Assembly (NCBI GenBank): GCA_021813195.1
Contig: JAKALI010000274.1
Coordinates: 1 to 6,013 of the forward strand
Source: Pseudomonadota bacterium
Lineage (GTDB): Bacteria; Pseudomonadota; Alphaproteobacteria; Rhizobiales; Hyphomicrobiaceae
DNA: 6,013 nt
Reading direction: 5' to 3'
The position numbers and the translations under genes are program-made. Below the pieces are notes generated by a model. That model saw only the letters and a program-made list of their open reading frames with translations. It searched no databases and was not told where the DNA came from. This document shows positions 1 to 5,047 of the stretch, one piece after another; the first letter of the stretch is position 1, and every line of letters begins with the position of its first letter.

Positions 1-70
1 GTTGAGTGCCCAAGTGCGCCGCATTCTTGCAGCCCATGCGGCCGCCCCGAAAACCACCAAGGTCGGTAAC

Positions 71-93
71 GAACCGAAGCCAGCGGCTTGTTC
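71..93. other. Small hairpin downstream of the tRNA gene
   Basis: On the plus strand GAAC, a two-base bulge CG, then AAGCC-AGC-GGCTT and GTTC form a 5+4 bp stem with a three-base loop; the same fold exists on the minus strand. It lies 63 bases downstream of the tRNA-Arg 3' end, so it could help end or process that transcript, but no T-tract follows on either strand. It may be a chance structure. The rest of positions 1-155 shows no gene that I can support. Confidence 0.22.
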
Positions 94-155
94 CGCTTGG
101 GTCAAAAGGCAACCGATCAACTAATTGGCGAGCGAACGCGAATCCGGATCGCAGT

Positions 156-232
156 TGGCGCGCCCGGCAGGAGTCGAACCTGCGACCACTCGCTTAGAAG
201 GCGAGTGCTCTATCCAGCTGAGCTACGGGCGC
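156..232 (-). tRNA. tRNA-Arg, anticodon TCT, with encoded CCA end
   Basis: Read on the minus strand, the gene opens with acceptor strand GCGCCCG (232-226), then TA and the D-stem GCTC. The anticodon stem is CTCGC/GCGAG around the loop CTTCTAA, which gives anticodon TCT (198-196) reading the rare arginine codon AGA. The T-arm is GCAGG-TTCGACT-CCTGC, and the closing acceptor strand CGGGCGC pairs fully over seven base pairs. The discriminator base is G, followed by CCA at 158-156, so the CCA end is encoded. Total length is 77 bases, normal for this tRNA. No introns or mismatches are visible in the stems. No convincing promoter could be picked out in the 150 bases between it and the upstream NDUFS4-like gene, which is on the same strand. 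Confidence 0.97.
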
Positions 233-381
233 GCTGAGGTGAGGGATCGCAGAAAGTGCTCGCTGTCACAAGGCCCCCTGCGCCGCTGTGTCCGATGTTC
301 GAGCCCCGTGCCCCCGGTCGGGTTCCGGTTTTTTTGTGTCACCAGCGTTCGCTGAGTGCTTACGTAGTAGGCCCGACGCCC

Positions 382-687
382 TCAGTGCGTCCAGTTGCCA
401 AGACGGCCGTAGCGAAAATTTTCGGCGTATGACTTGCGGATAGGTCGGCGCGGGGTCGGCTCGATGACAGTGTAGGCGAGGCCGTGGCGCCTGGCGTAAT
501 CGACCGCAGCCTCTTTCGTGGGAAACGTCAGCCGCACCTGCGAGCCGGTGTCGGTGCTGCTGGTCCAGCCCATCAGCGGATCGATCTGGCGGCGACCCGC
601 TGGCTCGTACTCCAAGATCCATTCGTGCGTGCGCCCTTCGCCCGACTGCATCGCCGTCTTACTGGGCTGATAGATCCGCACCGCCAT
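382..687 (-). CDS. ETC complex I subunit, NDUFS4-like
   Basis: This 101-residue protein matches the family of the mitochondrial NADH:ubiquinone oxidoreductase accessory subunit NDUFS4 (18 kDa subunit). In alphaproteobacteria the family member is a peripheral subunit on the cytoplasmic arm of respiratory complex I, supporting assembly and stability rather than carrying cofactors. Family marks along the chain are [13 protein letters not shown] (residues 4-16), W23, the hallmark DPLMGW (36-41), the F-x-TKE turn (55-59) and KSYAENF (85-91). It ends in the usual basic/aromatic tail. The length is full for a bacterial member; the mitochondrial protein is longer because of its targeting region. The ATG at 687 is preferred over a GTG five codons upstream at 702 because GGAGG (700-696) sits eight bases before it. 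There are no signal peptide or membrane segments. It is the last protein gene of a minus-strand series, and the core nuo genes are not in the window. Family identity is firm; the precise structural role is inferred from the mitochondrial homologue. Confidence 0.93.
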   Translation of the reverse strand: MAVRIYQPSKTAMQSGEGRTHEWILEYEPAGRRQIDPLMGWTSSTDTGSQVRLTFPTKEAAVDYARRHGLAYTVIEPTPRRPIRKSYAENFRYGRLGNWTH

Positions 688-695
688 CGTTCTCG

Positions 696-700
696 CCTCC
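696..700 (-). promoter_or_regulatory. Ribosome binding site of the NDUFS4-like gene
   Basis: GGAGG on the minus strand lies eight bases upstream of the ATG at 687. It overlaps the alternative GTG start at 702, so it can serve only the ATG. This fixes the N-terminus as MAVRIY. The 147-base gap up to the preceding gene's stop at 835 shows no promoter good enough to call. Confidence 0.75.
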
Positions 701-834
701 ACGCGGCTGCGCAGGCCGCAGCGTGTATCGTATCCTCAGAGGCCCTGCCAGGCGCCTGTCACGCCCAGCCTCGTGCCCGACGACGCTCCGCCCGTCAAGG
801 CGACACCGAGCCACCGAGGGCCGATTTGGGATGT

Positions 835-1119
835 TCAACGTACCAGTCCTAGAGCCTGCCACCACGCGCTTTCGCGCCGGCGGGCCGGATCGCGCAGGCG
901 CGCTTCGATGGCAAACGGTCGGCCATCGCCGGGCGGTTCCAGGGCGTCCTCATCGAGGCGCCGCGTGGCGCCGATATCCCGCTCGAGCTGGCGCAGCTCG
1001 TATTCGCAAACAGCAATCGCGCGCGCGACATCCGCCGTGCTGGCCTCCAGGCGCTGGCCCGCATCGGCCCCCTGCCGGACCAATGTCTGGAGTTTCGACC
1101 ACAGATGATCCCCCGCCAT
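835..1119 (-). CDS. Hypothetical 94-residue helical protein
   Basis: I do not recognise this family. The reading frame is supported by a strong ribosome binding site (GGGAGG, six bases before the ATG at 1119) and by codons mostly ending in G or C, as in its neighbours. The protein looks soluble, with no signal peptide or membrane segment. Residues 3-50 should be a long amphipathic helix, possibly a coiled coil, rich in Leu, Ala, Arg and Glu with a single Cys (C38) in the run AVCEYELRQLERDIG. A charged, proline- and glycine-containing linker follows (residues 55-68), then a second short helix, and a tail with a WW pair (86-87). It starts 87 bases after the decarboxylase stop and ends 147 bases before the NDUFS4-like start, all on the same strand, so co-transcription is possible but not shown. 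A competing minus-strand frame (849-1229) and plus-strand frames over the same DNA lack a comparable ribosome binding site. No function is proposed. Confidence 0.68.
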   Translation of the reverse strand: MAGDHLWSKLQTLVRQGADAGQRLEASTADVARAIAVCEYELRQLERDIGATRRLDEDALEPPGDGRPFAIEARLRDPARRRESAWWQALGLVR

Positions 1120-1125
1120 GCATCG

Positions 1126-1131
1126 CCTCCC
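1126..1131 (-). promoter_or_regulatory. Ribosome binding site of the hypothetical small protein
   Basis: GGGAGG on the minus strand is followed by the six-base spacer CGATGC and the ATG at 1119. An ATG within that spacer (1124-1122, frame shifted) lies only two bases from GGAGG, too close for efficient initiation, so MAGDHLW is taken as the true start. The match to the anti-Shine-Dalgarno sequence is near ideal and is the best evidence that the small gene is translated. Confidence 0.7.
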
Positions 1132-1206
1132 GCTCGCGCGCCGCGCTCAAGCCATGGCGCGATTCGGCCGTGGGCGACAAAGCGTTCGTCGAGGGGATAC
1201 TCTGGC

Positions 1207-2421
1207 TCAGGATTGCGAGCGTGCAACACGTCGCGTGGCGGGTTGGACCGCGGGTTCGCCGCCGTCGCCGTAAAGTGTCAGCAATGGCTCGTCGTCCAGG
1301 ATGGCTTCGTCATACTTGCCGTAGCCGTTGAAGTCGCCGGCAATGGCGCGCCCGTACGCGCCCACACTGCCGATCTCGAGATAGTCGCCCTCCCGCAAGC
1401 CTGCGGGCAGCAGGAACGGCCCCTTCATGTAATCGATCGAGTCGCAGGTCGGTCCCCACAGCGCGAACGGCTCGAGGGTCTCACCCTTGGCGAGCGGACG
1501 CGAGACGAGGCGTGCGGGAAAGATCCAGTTCAGGTGCGCGGCGTCGAATAAGACGCCGTAGCCGCCGTCGTTGATGAAGATGTCGTTGCCGCGCCGCGCT
1601 TCCACGCGCACGATCACGCTTTCGGCCTCGGCCACCAGCGCCCGGCCCGGCTCGCACATCAGGCGCACGTTGTTACGAACGGGCAAGCGGTCCACGCCCT
1701 CGCGGATTGCGGTCATGAAGTTCGCGAGGGGGGCAGGCTGCATGTTCGGATAAATCGACGGAAACCCGCCGCCGACATCCAGGCGATCGATAAGGACGCC
1801 AGCTTCGGCGATGAGCCGGCCGACCTCGCCGAGCGCGTGGGTGTAGGCGTCGGGGGTCATGGTCTGGGAGCCGACGTGGAATGTGATGCCGAGTTCGGCG
1901 GCGACTTGGCGGGCCTTGACGAGCAGCGCCGCTGCGTCCGTGCCGGCAATGCCGAACTTGCGCTCGAGCGGAATGGCGGAGTTGATCGGCGGCACGGCGA
2001 TCCGCACGAACAGGGTCAAGTCCCGCGCGGGGCCCGCGGGCGTGCGCGTCTCGTCGATGATTTTCGCCAACTCGTCCTCGCTGTCGAGGGCGAAGGAGCG
2101 GACGTGATGGGTGTGGTAGGCTTTCGCAATGGAGCGGCGCGACTTCACCGGATGCATAAAGTGCAGCGTGGCATTGGGAATGGTGGCGGCGTCTTCCAGT
2201 TCTGGCGTGGAGGCTACGTCAAAGTGGCGGATCCCGGCGCCGTAGAGAGCGCCGATCATGAACACGGACGAATTCGCCTTGTAGGCGTAGGCGACATCGC
2301 CAGGAAAATTTTTGAGGAACCATCGGGCGGCGCGGGCCGCCGCGTGGGGGCGGGATGCGAGCACCGGGCGTTCCGGTGCGCGGGCAGCAACGAGTGCGGA
2401 CGCGGATGGGAAGCGTTCCAT
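1207..2421 (-). CDS. PLP-dependent fold-type III ornithine/lysine decarboxylase
   Basis: This 404-residue cytosolic enzyme belongs to the alanine-racemase-fold group IV decarboxylases (Orn/DAP/Arg decarboxylase family). It most likely converts ornithine to putrescine, possibly also lysine to cadaverine, at the head of polyamine synthesis. The N-terminal barrel contains AYAYKAN with the PLP-binding lysine K48, FHVGSQ with the PLP-stacking histidine H182, DVGGGF (215-220) and EPGR (257-260) for the cofactor phosphate. The C-terminal beta domain carries GPTCDS with the catalytic cysteine C326 and aspartate D327, and GAYGRA with Y356, which in homologues faces the cofactor. No expected catalytic residue is missing, and the length suits a bacterial ornithine decarboxylase. 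The frame stays open to 2685, but the added residues look random, so the start is placed at the ATG at 2421. A GTG one codon upstream (2424) is an equal candidate. Arginine and diaminopimelate decarboxylases are less likely: this chain lacks the large insertions of biosynthetic arginine decarboxylase, and GPTCDS resembles the ornithine enzymes. Confidence 0.9.
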   Translation of the reverse strand: MERFPSASALVAARAPERPVLASRPHAAARAARWFLKNFPGDVAYAYKANSSVFMIGALYGAGIRHFDVASTPELEDAATIPNATLHFMHPVKSRRSIAKAYHTHHVRSFALDSEDELAKIIDETRTPAGPARDLTLFVRIAVPPINSAIPLERKFGIAGTDAAALLVKARQVAAELGITFHVGSQTMTPDAYTHALGEVGRLIAEAGVLIDRLDVGGGFPSIYPNMQPAPLANFMTAIREGVDRLPVRNNVRLMCEPGRALVAEAESVIVRVEARRGNDIFINDGGYGVLFDAAHLNWIFPARLVSRPLAKGETLEPFALWGPTCDSIDYMKGPFLLPAGLREGDYLEIGSVGAYGRAIAGDFNGYGKYDEAILDDEPLLTLYGDGGEPAVQPATRRVARSQS

Positions 2422-2432
2422 CACGGGGGCAA

Positions 2433-2437
2433 CCTCC
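2433..2437 (-). promoter_or_regulatory. Ribosome binding site of the decarboxylase
   Basis: GGAGG on the minus strand lies eight bases before a GTG (2424) and eleven before the ATG (2421). By spacing alone the GTG is favoured; by codon strength the ATG. The choice changes the product by one residue. Its presence rules out the much longer open frame beginning near 2685. Confidence 0.7.
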
Positions 2438-2489
2438 AGCAAAAGAGAACCAGAAGCGCCGTGCGGGAGGCCCGCCGTGCGTGCGGCCT

Positions 2490-2518
2490 GAAATAAGTCG
2501 CGTTGCGGACGGTGTAAA
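2490..2518 (-). promoter_or_regulatory. Candidate sigma-70 type promoter of the decarboxylase
   Basis: On the minus strand TTTACA (2518-2513, five of six matches to TTGACA) is followed after 17 bases by TATTTC (2495-2490, only three of six matches to TATAAT). Transcription would begin near 2482, leaving a leader of about 60 bases before the decarboxylase start. The spacing is ideal but the -10 box is poor, so this is a suggestion only. Confidence 0.25.
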
Positions 2519-2690
2519 GGCTGACGTTCATGCACGTGCCAATGGTCATATGCGCGGCAGCACGGACCGGCGACGCGCGCAACGTCGCCGAAATCGTGCG
2601 CGCGGGCGTCGAATTGCCCCCTCTGGGTTGGTCTCAGTGTCCTCAACGCGCGTCTCTGACGGATACGACGGCTCCGTGTCATCAAGATGA

Positions 2691-2720
2691 AGACTGTTTT
2701 TCCAAAAGTTTCAGACTGTT
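2691..2720. repeat. Direct repeat AGACTGTT, 22-base period
   Basis: AGACTGTT occurs at 2691-2698 and again at 2713-2720. The copies are 22 bases apart, about two helical turns, so both face the same side of the DNA. Between them lies an AT-rich stretch with T- and A-tracts (TTTTTCCAAAAG) that may be bent. Paired regulator half-sites have this geometry, and the site lies about 230 bases upstream of the porin start. Chance occurrence of an 8-mer pair is possible, and no binding protein is proposed. Confidence 0.4.
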
Positions 2721-2949
2721 GCAGGCGTCACGAACGCGCGTTGCGATTGCGCCACAGGCGTGCCGGATTCCACAGGCTCATGTCAGTTCGAGGTTTCATC
2801 GCACGGAGTGTTCTGCTTAGTATCTTGCCTTGAGCGGTGATTCGACACGTATGCTAGCCGCTGGTCGAGATTGAGCGTTTTGGCGTCACTTGAAGCGTGA
2901 AGTTGCGTCGAACGCCCGTGCTTGAAAGTAAGTAGACGGGAGAAGGGTA

Positions 2950-4227
2950 ATGAGAAAACACAACCTCTACGCACTGGTTGCGGCCGGCCTGCTCGCAGGT
3001 GGCTTGGCTGTTCCCGGCGCGTCGGCAGCGGACCTCGGGGGGAACTGCTGCGCGGACCTCGAAGAGCGGATCGCCGAACTTGAAGCCTCCACCGCACGTA
3101 AGGGTAACCGCAAGGTTTCTCTGACCGTGTCCGGCTGGGTTGGTCAGCAGATCACGTTCTGGGATGATGGCGTTGAGTCCAACACCTACATCCATGACCT
3201 CGGTTCGACTCTCGGCAGCCACGTGAAGTTCACGGGCTCGGCTCAGATCAGCCCCGGCTGGTCGGCAGGCTACGTGCTCCACATCGAGGCGATCAGCAAC
3301 GAGGGGCTCCTGACCAACCAGGATAATCCCAACGCAAGCTCGGTTTACAATCTGCTCGGTGGCGCCAATCTCGCAGGCCCTGGTGGTGTGCAGACGCTGC
3401 AATCGTACTGGTTCATCAAGTCCGATCAGCTTGGTAAGATCTCCGTCGGCAAGCAGTCGCAAGCCTCGGACAACACGGCGATCCTCGTTGACGGTTCGGG
3501 TTCGCTTGTCCCAGCCAACTGGGTGGCGTTCGACGTCAACAACTTCAATGTTCGTCTGCGCGATGGCACACTGTCGAGCCTAACCTGGGGTGCTACCCAG
3601 TCGTGCTTCGGCATGGGCGGTGCTTGGGGTGACTGCAACGGCCTGACGCAGAACGTTGTCCGTTATGACTCGCCAACCTTTGGTGGTTTCTCGCTCTCGG
3701 CCTCGTGGGGTGAGGACGATATGTGGGATATCGCGGCTCGCTACGCTGGTGAGCATGCTGGCTTCAAGCTCGCCATCGCCGGTGCCTACACTGAAGTTGA
3801 CCAGGTGAACTACAACACTGTCAATGTGGACGCTGATTACTTCCAGCTCGGTGTCTACGTGCAGCACGTTCCGTCGGGTCTGTTCGCTCTGTATAACTTC
3901 GGCACGTTCGAGAATAACCTGACAGGGCAGGACGACATCGACACGCACTATGTCAAGGTTGGCCTTCGTACGAAGTTCAATCACCTTGGTGCCACGGTGT
4001 TCTATGGTGAATACCTGAACGGCCAGGATGGTGACGGTACCTTAGATTCGACCGAGTCGGAGTTGGAGGTCTGGGGCCTTGGTGTGGTGCAGGAGATCGA
4101 CGCTGCCGCGATGTCGGTTTGGATCAAGTACCGCAACCTGTCCTACGACGACGATAACCCGATCGAGTCGGTCATCGGTTATGAAGACTTCGACTACGTT
4201 GGCGTCGGCGGCCTGATCAACTTCTAA
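2950..4227 (+). CDS. Outer-membrane porin, alphaproteobacterial type
   Basis: This 425-residue beta-barrel porin would form a water-filled channel for small solutes across the outer membrane, probably as a trimer. Residues 1-26 are a signal peptide: basic MRKH, a hydrophobic core, and the cleavage motif ASA before AD. The mature N-terminus has a CC pair (33-34) and a short coiled-coil heptad stretch DLEERIAELEA (36-46), a common feature of rhizobial porins. Beta strands with alternating aromatic and hydrophobic residues then run to the C-terminal phenylalanine F425 that the BAM machinery recognises. A loop holds C219 and C229, which could form a disulphide. The ATG at 2950 follows GGGAG (2938-2942) at seven bases. 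The codon pattern differs from the neighbours, with many GGT, GTT and similar codons and lower GC, as expected for a very highly expressed gene. It is a single-gene unit: a long leader region precedes it and a strong terminator follows. The fold and class are secure; solute preference cannot be read from the sequence. Confidence 0.94.
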   Translation: MRKHNLYALVAAGLLAGGLAVPGASAADLGGNCCADLEERIAELEASTARKGNRKVSLTVSGWVGQQITFWDDGVESNTYIHDLGSTLGSHVKFTGSAQISPGWSAGYVLHIEAISNEGLLTNQDNPNASSVYNLLGGANLAGPGGVQTLQSYWFIKSDQLGKISVGKQSQASDNTAILVDGSGSLVPANWVAFDVNNFNVRLRDGTLSSLTWGATQSCFGMGGAWGDCNGLTQNVVRYDSPTFGGFSLSASWGEDDMWDIAARYAGEHAGFKLAIAGAYTEVDQVNYNTVNVDADYFQLGVYVQHVPSGLFALYNFGTFENNLTGQDDIDTHYVKVGLRTKFNHLGATVFYGEYLNGQDGDGTLDSTESELEVWGLGVVQEIDAAAMSVWIKYRNLSYDDDNPIESVIGYEDFDYVGVGGLINF

Positions 4228-4250
4228 GCCGATTGCACTCCCAACTGGTG

Positions 4251-4286
4251 GAAGGTCGCCTGGCAACGGGCGGCCTTCTTGCTTTT
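4251..4286 (+). terminator. Rho-independent terminator of the porin gene
   Basis: GAAGGTCGCC (4251-4260) pairs with GGCGGCCTTC (4269-4278) over ten base pairs including one G-U wobble. It encloses an eight-base loop and is followed by TTGCTTTT (4279-4286). The hairpin starts 23 bases after the porin stop. In the opposite orientation the tail would not be T-rich, so it serves the plus strand only, not the convergent gene ending at 4420. Confidence 0.88.
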
Positions 4287-4419
4287 GTCGCGGCGTTGTC
4301 GCTGGTGGGGCTGCCGCGCGGGTTGTTGGGTGATGCCCCACGTTGTGAAATTCTAGATTGTTTGAGAGCCTCTCGTTGAAGATGCAGCCAGCATAGCCGC
4401 GCTCGCGTCCGAAAATGGC

Positions 4420-4974
4420 TCACTCACCAAGCGGGGGAATGATGTATTTGAAAAAATTGTGCTCCTGGACGCCCGTCTCGGTGCGCGCAAGACCGCGCAC
4501 CGAGATACCGGCGTGATGGACGGTCTCGGGATCACCCGACACCAGCGGGTGCCACCACGCCAGCTCCCGCCCCTCGTGCACCCGCCGGTAGGCGCAGCTT
4601 AACGGCAGCCACCGCAAGGCGGCGACATTGTCCGGCGAGAGCTGGATGCAATCGGAAACCTTGGAGAAGCGATTCGCATAATCCGAACAGCGGCACCTGG
4701 CGATGTCGAGAAGCCGGCAGGCAAGCCGCGTCAGATGCACCTCGCCCGTGTCCTCGTCCTCGAGCTTATTGAGACAGCAGCGCCCGCAGCCGTCGCATAG
4801 GCCCTCCCATTCCTCGGCGGTCATTTCGGCGAGCGTTTTCGTCTCCCAGTAGGGGCGCGCATCGGCTTGTTGGTGCGCCAGGTCTGCGCCCCCTCGCCGG
4901 GAGGTCCCGCGAGATGCTAGAGTTCGTTTTGAGCGGGGTGTTGGAGTCTTCGCGTTCTGCCCCATCTTCGCCAT
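4420..4974 (-). CDS. YcgN/UPF0260-family cysteine-cluster protein
   Basis: This 184-residue protein belongs to the YcgN branch of the YkgJ-type zinc- or iron-chelating domain family, whose biochemical role is not established. The match begins at PYWETKTL (41-48) and continues through [13 protein letters not shown], the signature cysteines being C60, C63, C66 and C67. Further conserved cysteines are C86, C94, C96, C109 and C127 (LPLSCAYR), with WHPL (141-144) and ISVRG (157-161) near the end. Escherichia coli YcgN is about 150 residues; the excess here is a basic, probably disordered N-terminal segment of about 40 residues ([17 protein letters not shown]). The last 15 or so residues ([14 protein letters not shown]) differ from the tryptophan-containing ending I expect for the family. 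The ATG at 4974 follows GAGG (4985-4982) at seven bases. No signal peptide or membrane segment is seen, so it should be cytoplasmic. It converges on the porin and diverges from the PBP gene. Family assignment is firm; function is unknown. Confidence 0.9.
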   Translation of the reverse strand: MAKMGQNAKTPTPRSKRTLASRGTSRRGGADLAHQQADARPYWETKTLAEMTAEEWEGLCDGCGRCCLNKLEDEDTGEVHLTRLACRLLDIARCRCSDYANRFSKVSDCIQLSPDNVAALRWLPLSCAYRRVHEGRELAWWHPLVSGDPETVHHAGISVRGLARTETGVQEHNFFKYIIPPLGE

Positions 4975-4991
4975 CGGTTGTCCTCAACGAT

Positions 4992-5015
4992 GCGGCAAGC
5001 ACACGCGCGTGCCGC
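4992..5015. repeat. Inverted repeat between the YcgN-family and PBP genes
   Basis: GCGGCA (4992-4997) and TGCCGC (5010-5015) form perfect inverted arms around a 12-base centre. Overlapping the right arm is the perfect 10-base palindrome CACGCGCGTG (5002-5011). The element sits in the 73-base gap between the two divergent starts (4974 and 5048), where an operator controlling one or both genes would lie. Equally it could fold as a leader hairpin in either transcript. High GC content raises the odds of chance palindromes. Confidence 0.5.
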
Positions 5016-5047
5016 CACGCGAGAGCTACTTAAACGGACGAACAGCA

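Larger units (their letters stand above)
2425..2949. other. Divergent intergenic region, no gene supported
   Basis: This stretch of about 525 bases separates the decarboxylase start (minus) from the porin start (plus) and must hold the promoters and control sites of both. It contains a candidate decarboxylase promoter (2490-2518), the palindrome GCACGTGC (2532-2539) and an AT-rich segment with a phased direct repeat (2691-2720). A 96-codon plus-strand frame (2530-2820) has unusual composition with scattered cysteines and resembles nothing I know, so it is not called. Porin promoter elements could not be assigned: TTGCCT (2825) and TATGCT (2850) are 19 bases apart, too loose to call. No tRNA, terminator or known riboswitch fold is evident. 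Confidence 0.6.

Noticed and set aside
314..335. CCGG-loop-CCGG followed by seven T on the plus strand, terminator-like
   Set aside because: The stem is only four base pairs and no plus-strand gene lies upstream. On the minus strand, where the genes are, the T-run reads as A and cannot act as a terminator tail.
6..355. Two plus-strand open frames across the tRNA, containing peptides such as RQESNLRPLA and GVEPATTRLEG
   Set aside because: These peptides are the well-known false translation of a tRNA gene read on its opposite strand; the DNA beneath them is the tRNA-Arg.
849..1229. Minus-strand 126-codon frame overlapping the decarboxylase end and the small hypothetical gene
   Set aside because: Its first part looks somewhat protein-like, but it starts at a GTG without a clear ribosome binding site and its later part is only a frame shadow of the better supported 835-1119 gene.
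723..1331. Plus-strand 202-codon frame
   Set aside because: The composition is Arg/Pro/Ala-rich and random-looking, as expected for an antisense shadow in GC-rich DNA; it lies opposite the small gene and the decarboxylase end.
2529..2546. Possible sigma-54 promoter on the minus strand (TGGCACG)
   Set aside because: The GG element is present, but the required GC at the fixed -12 distance is missing (AA instead).
2422..2685. N-terminal extension of the decarboxylase by 88 codons
   Set aside because: The extra residues show no family similarity and are Arg/His-rich; the ribosome binding site GGAGG at 2437-2433 lies inside the extension and points to the start at 2421 or 2424.
2530..2820. Plus-strand 96-codon frame in the intergenic region
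   Set aside because: An AAGG lies nine bases before its ATG, but the product has scattered cysteines, no recognisable domain and irregular codon use. It is left uncalled unless conservation is shown.
3426..3984. Minus-strand frames opposite the porin
   Set aside because: They are antisense shadows of a porin whose frame is certain from its signal peptide, barrel pattern and terminal phenylalanine.
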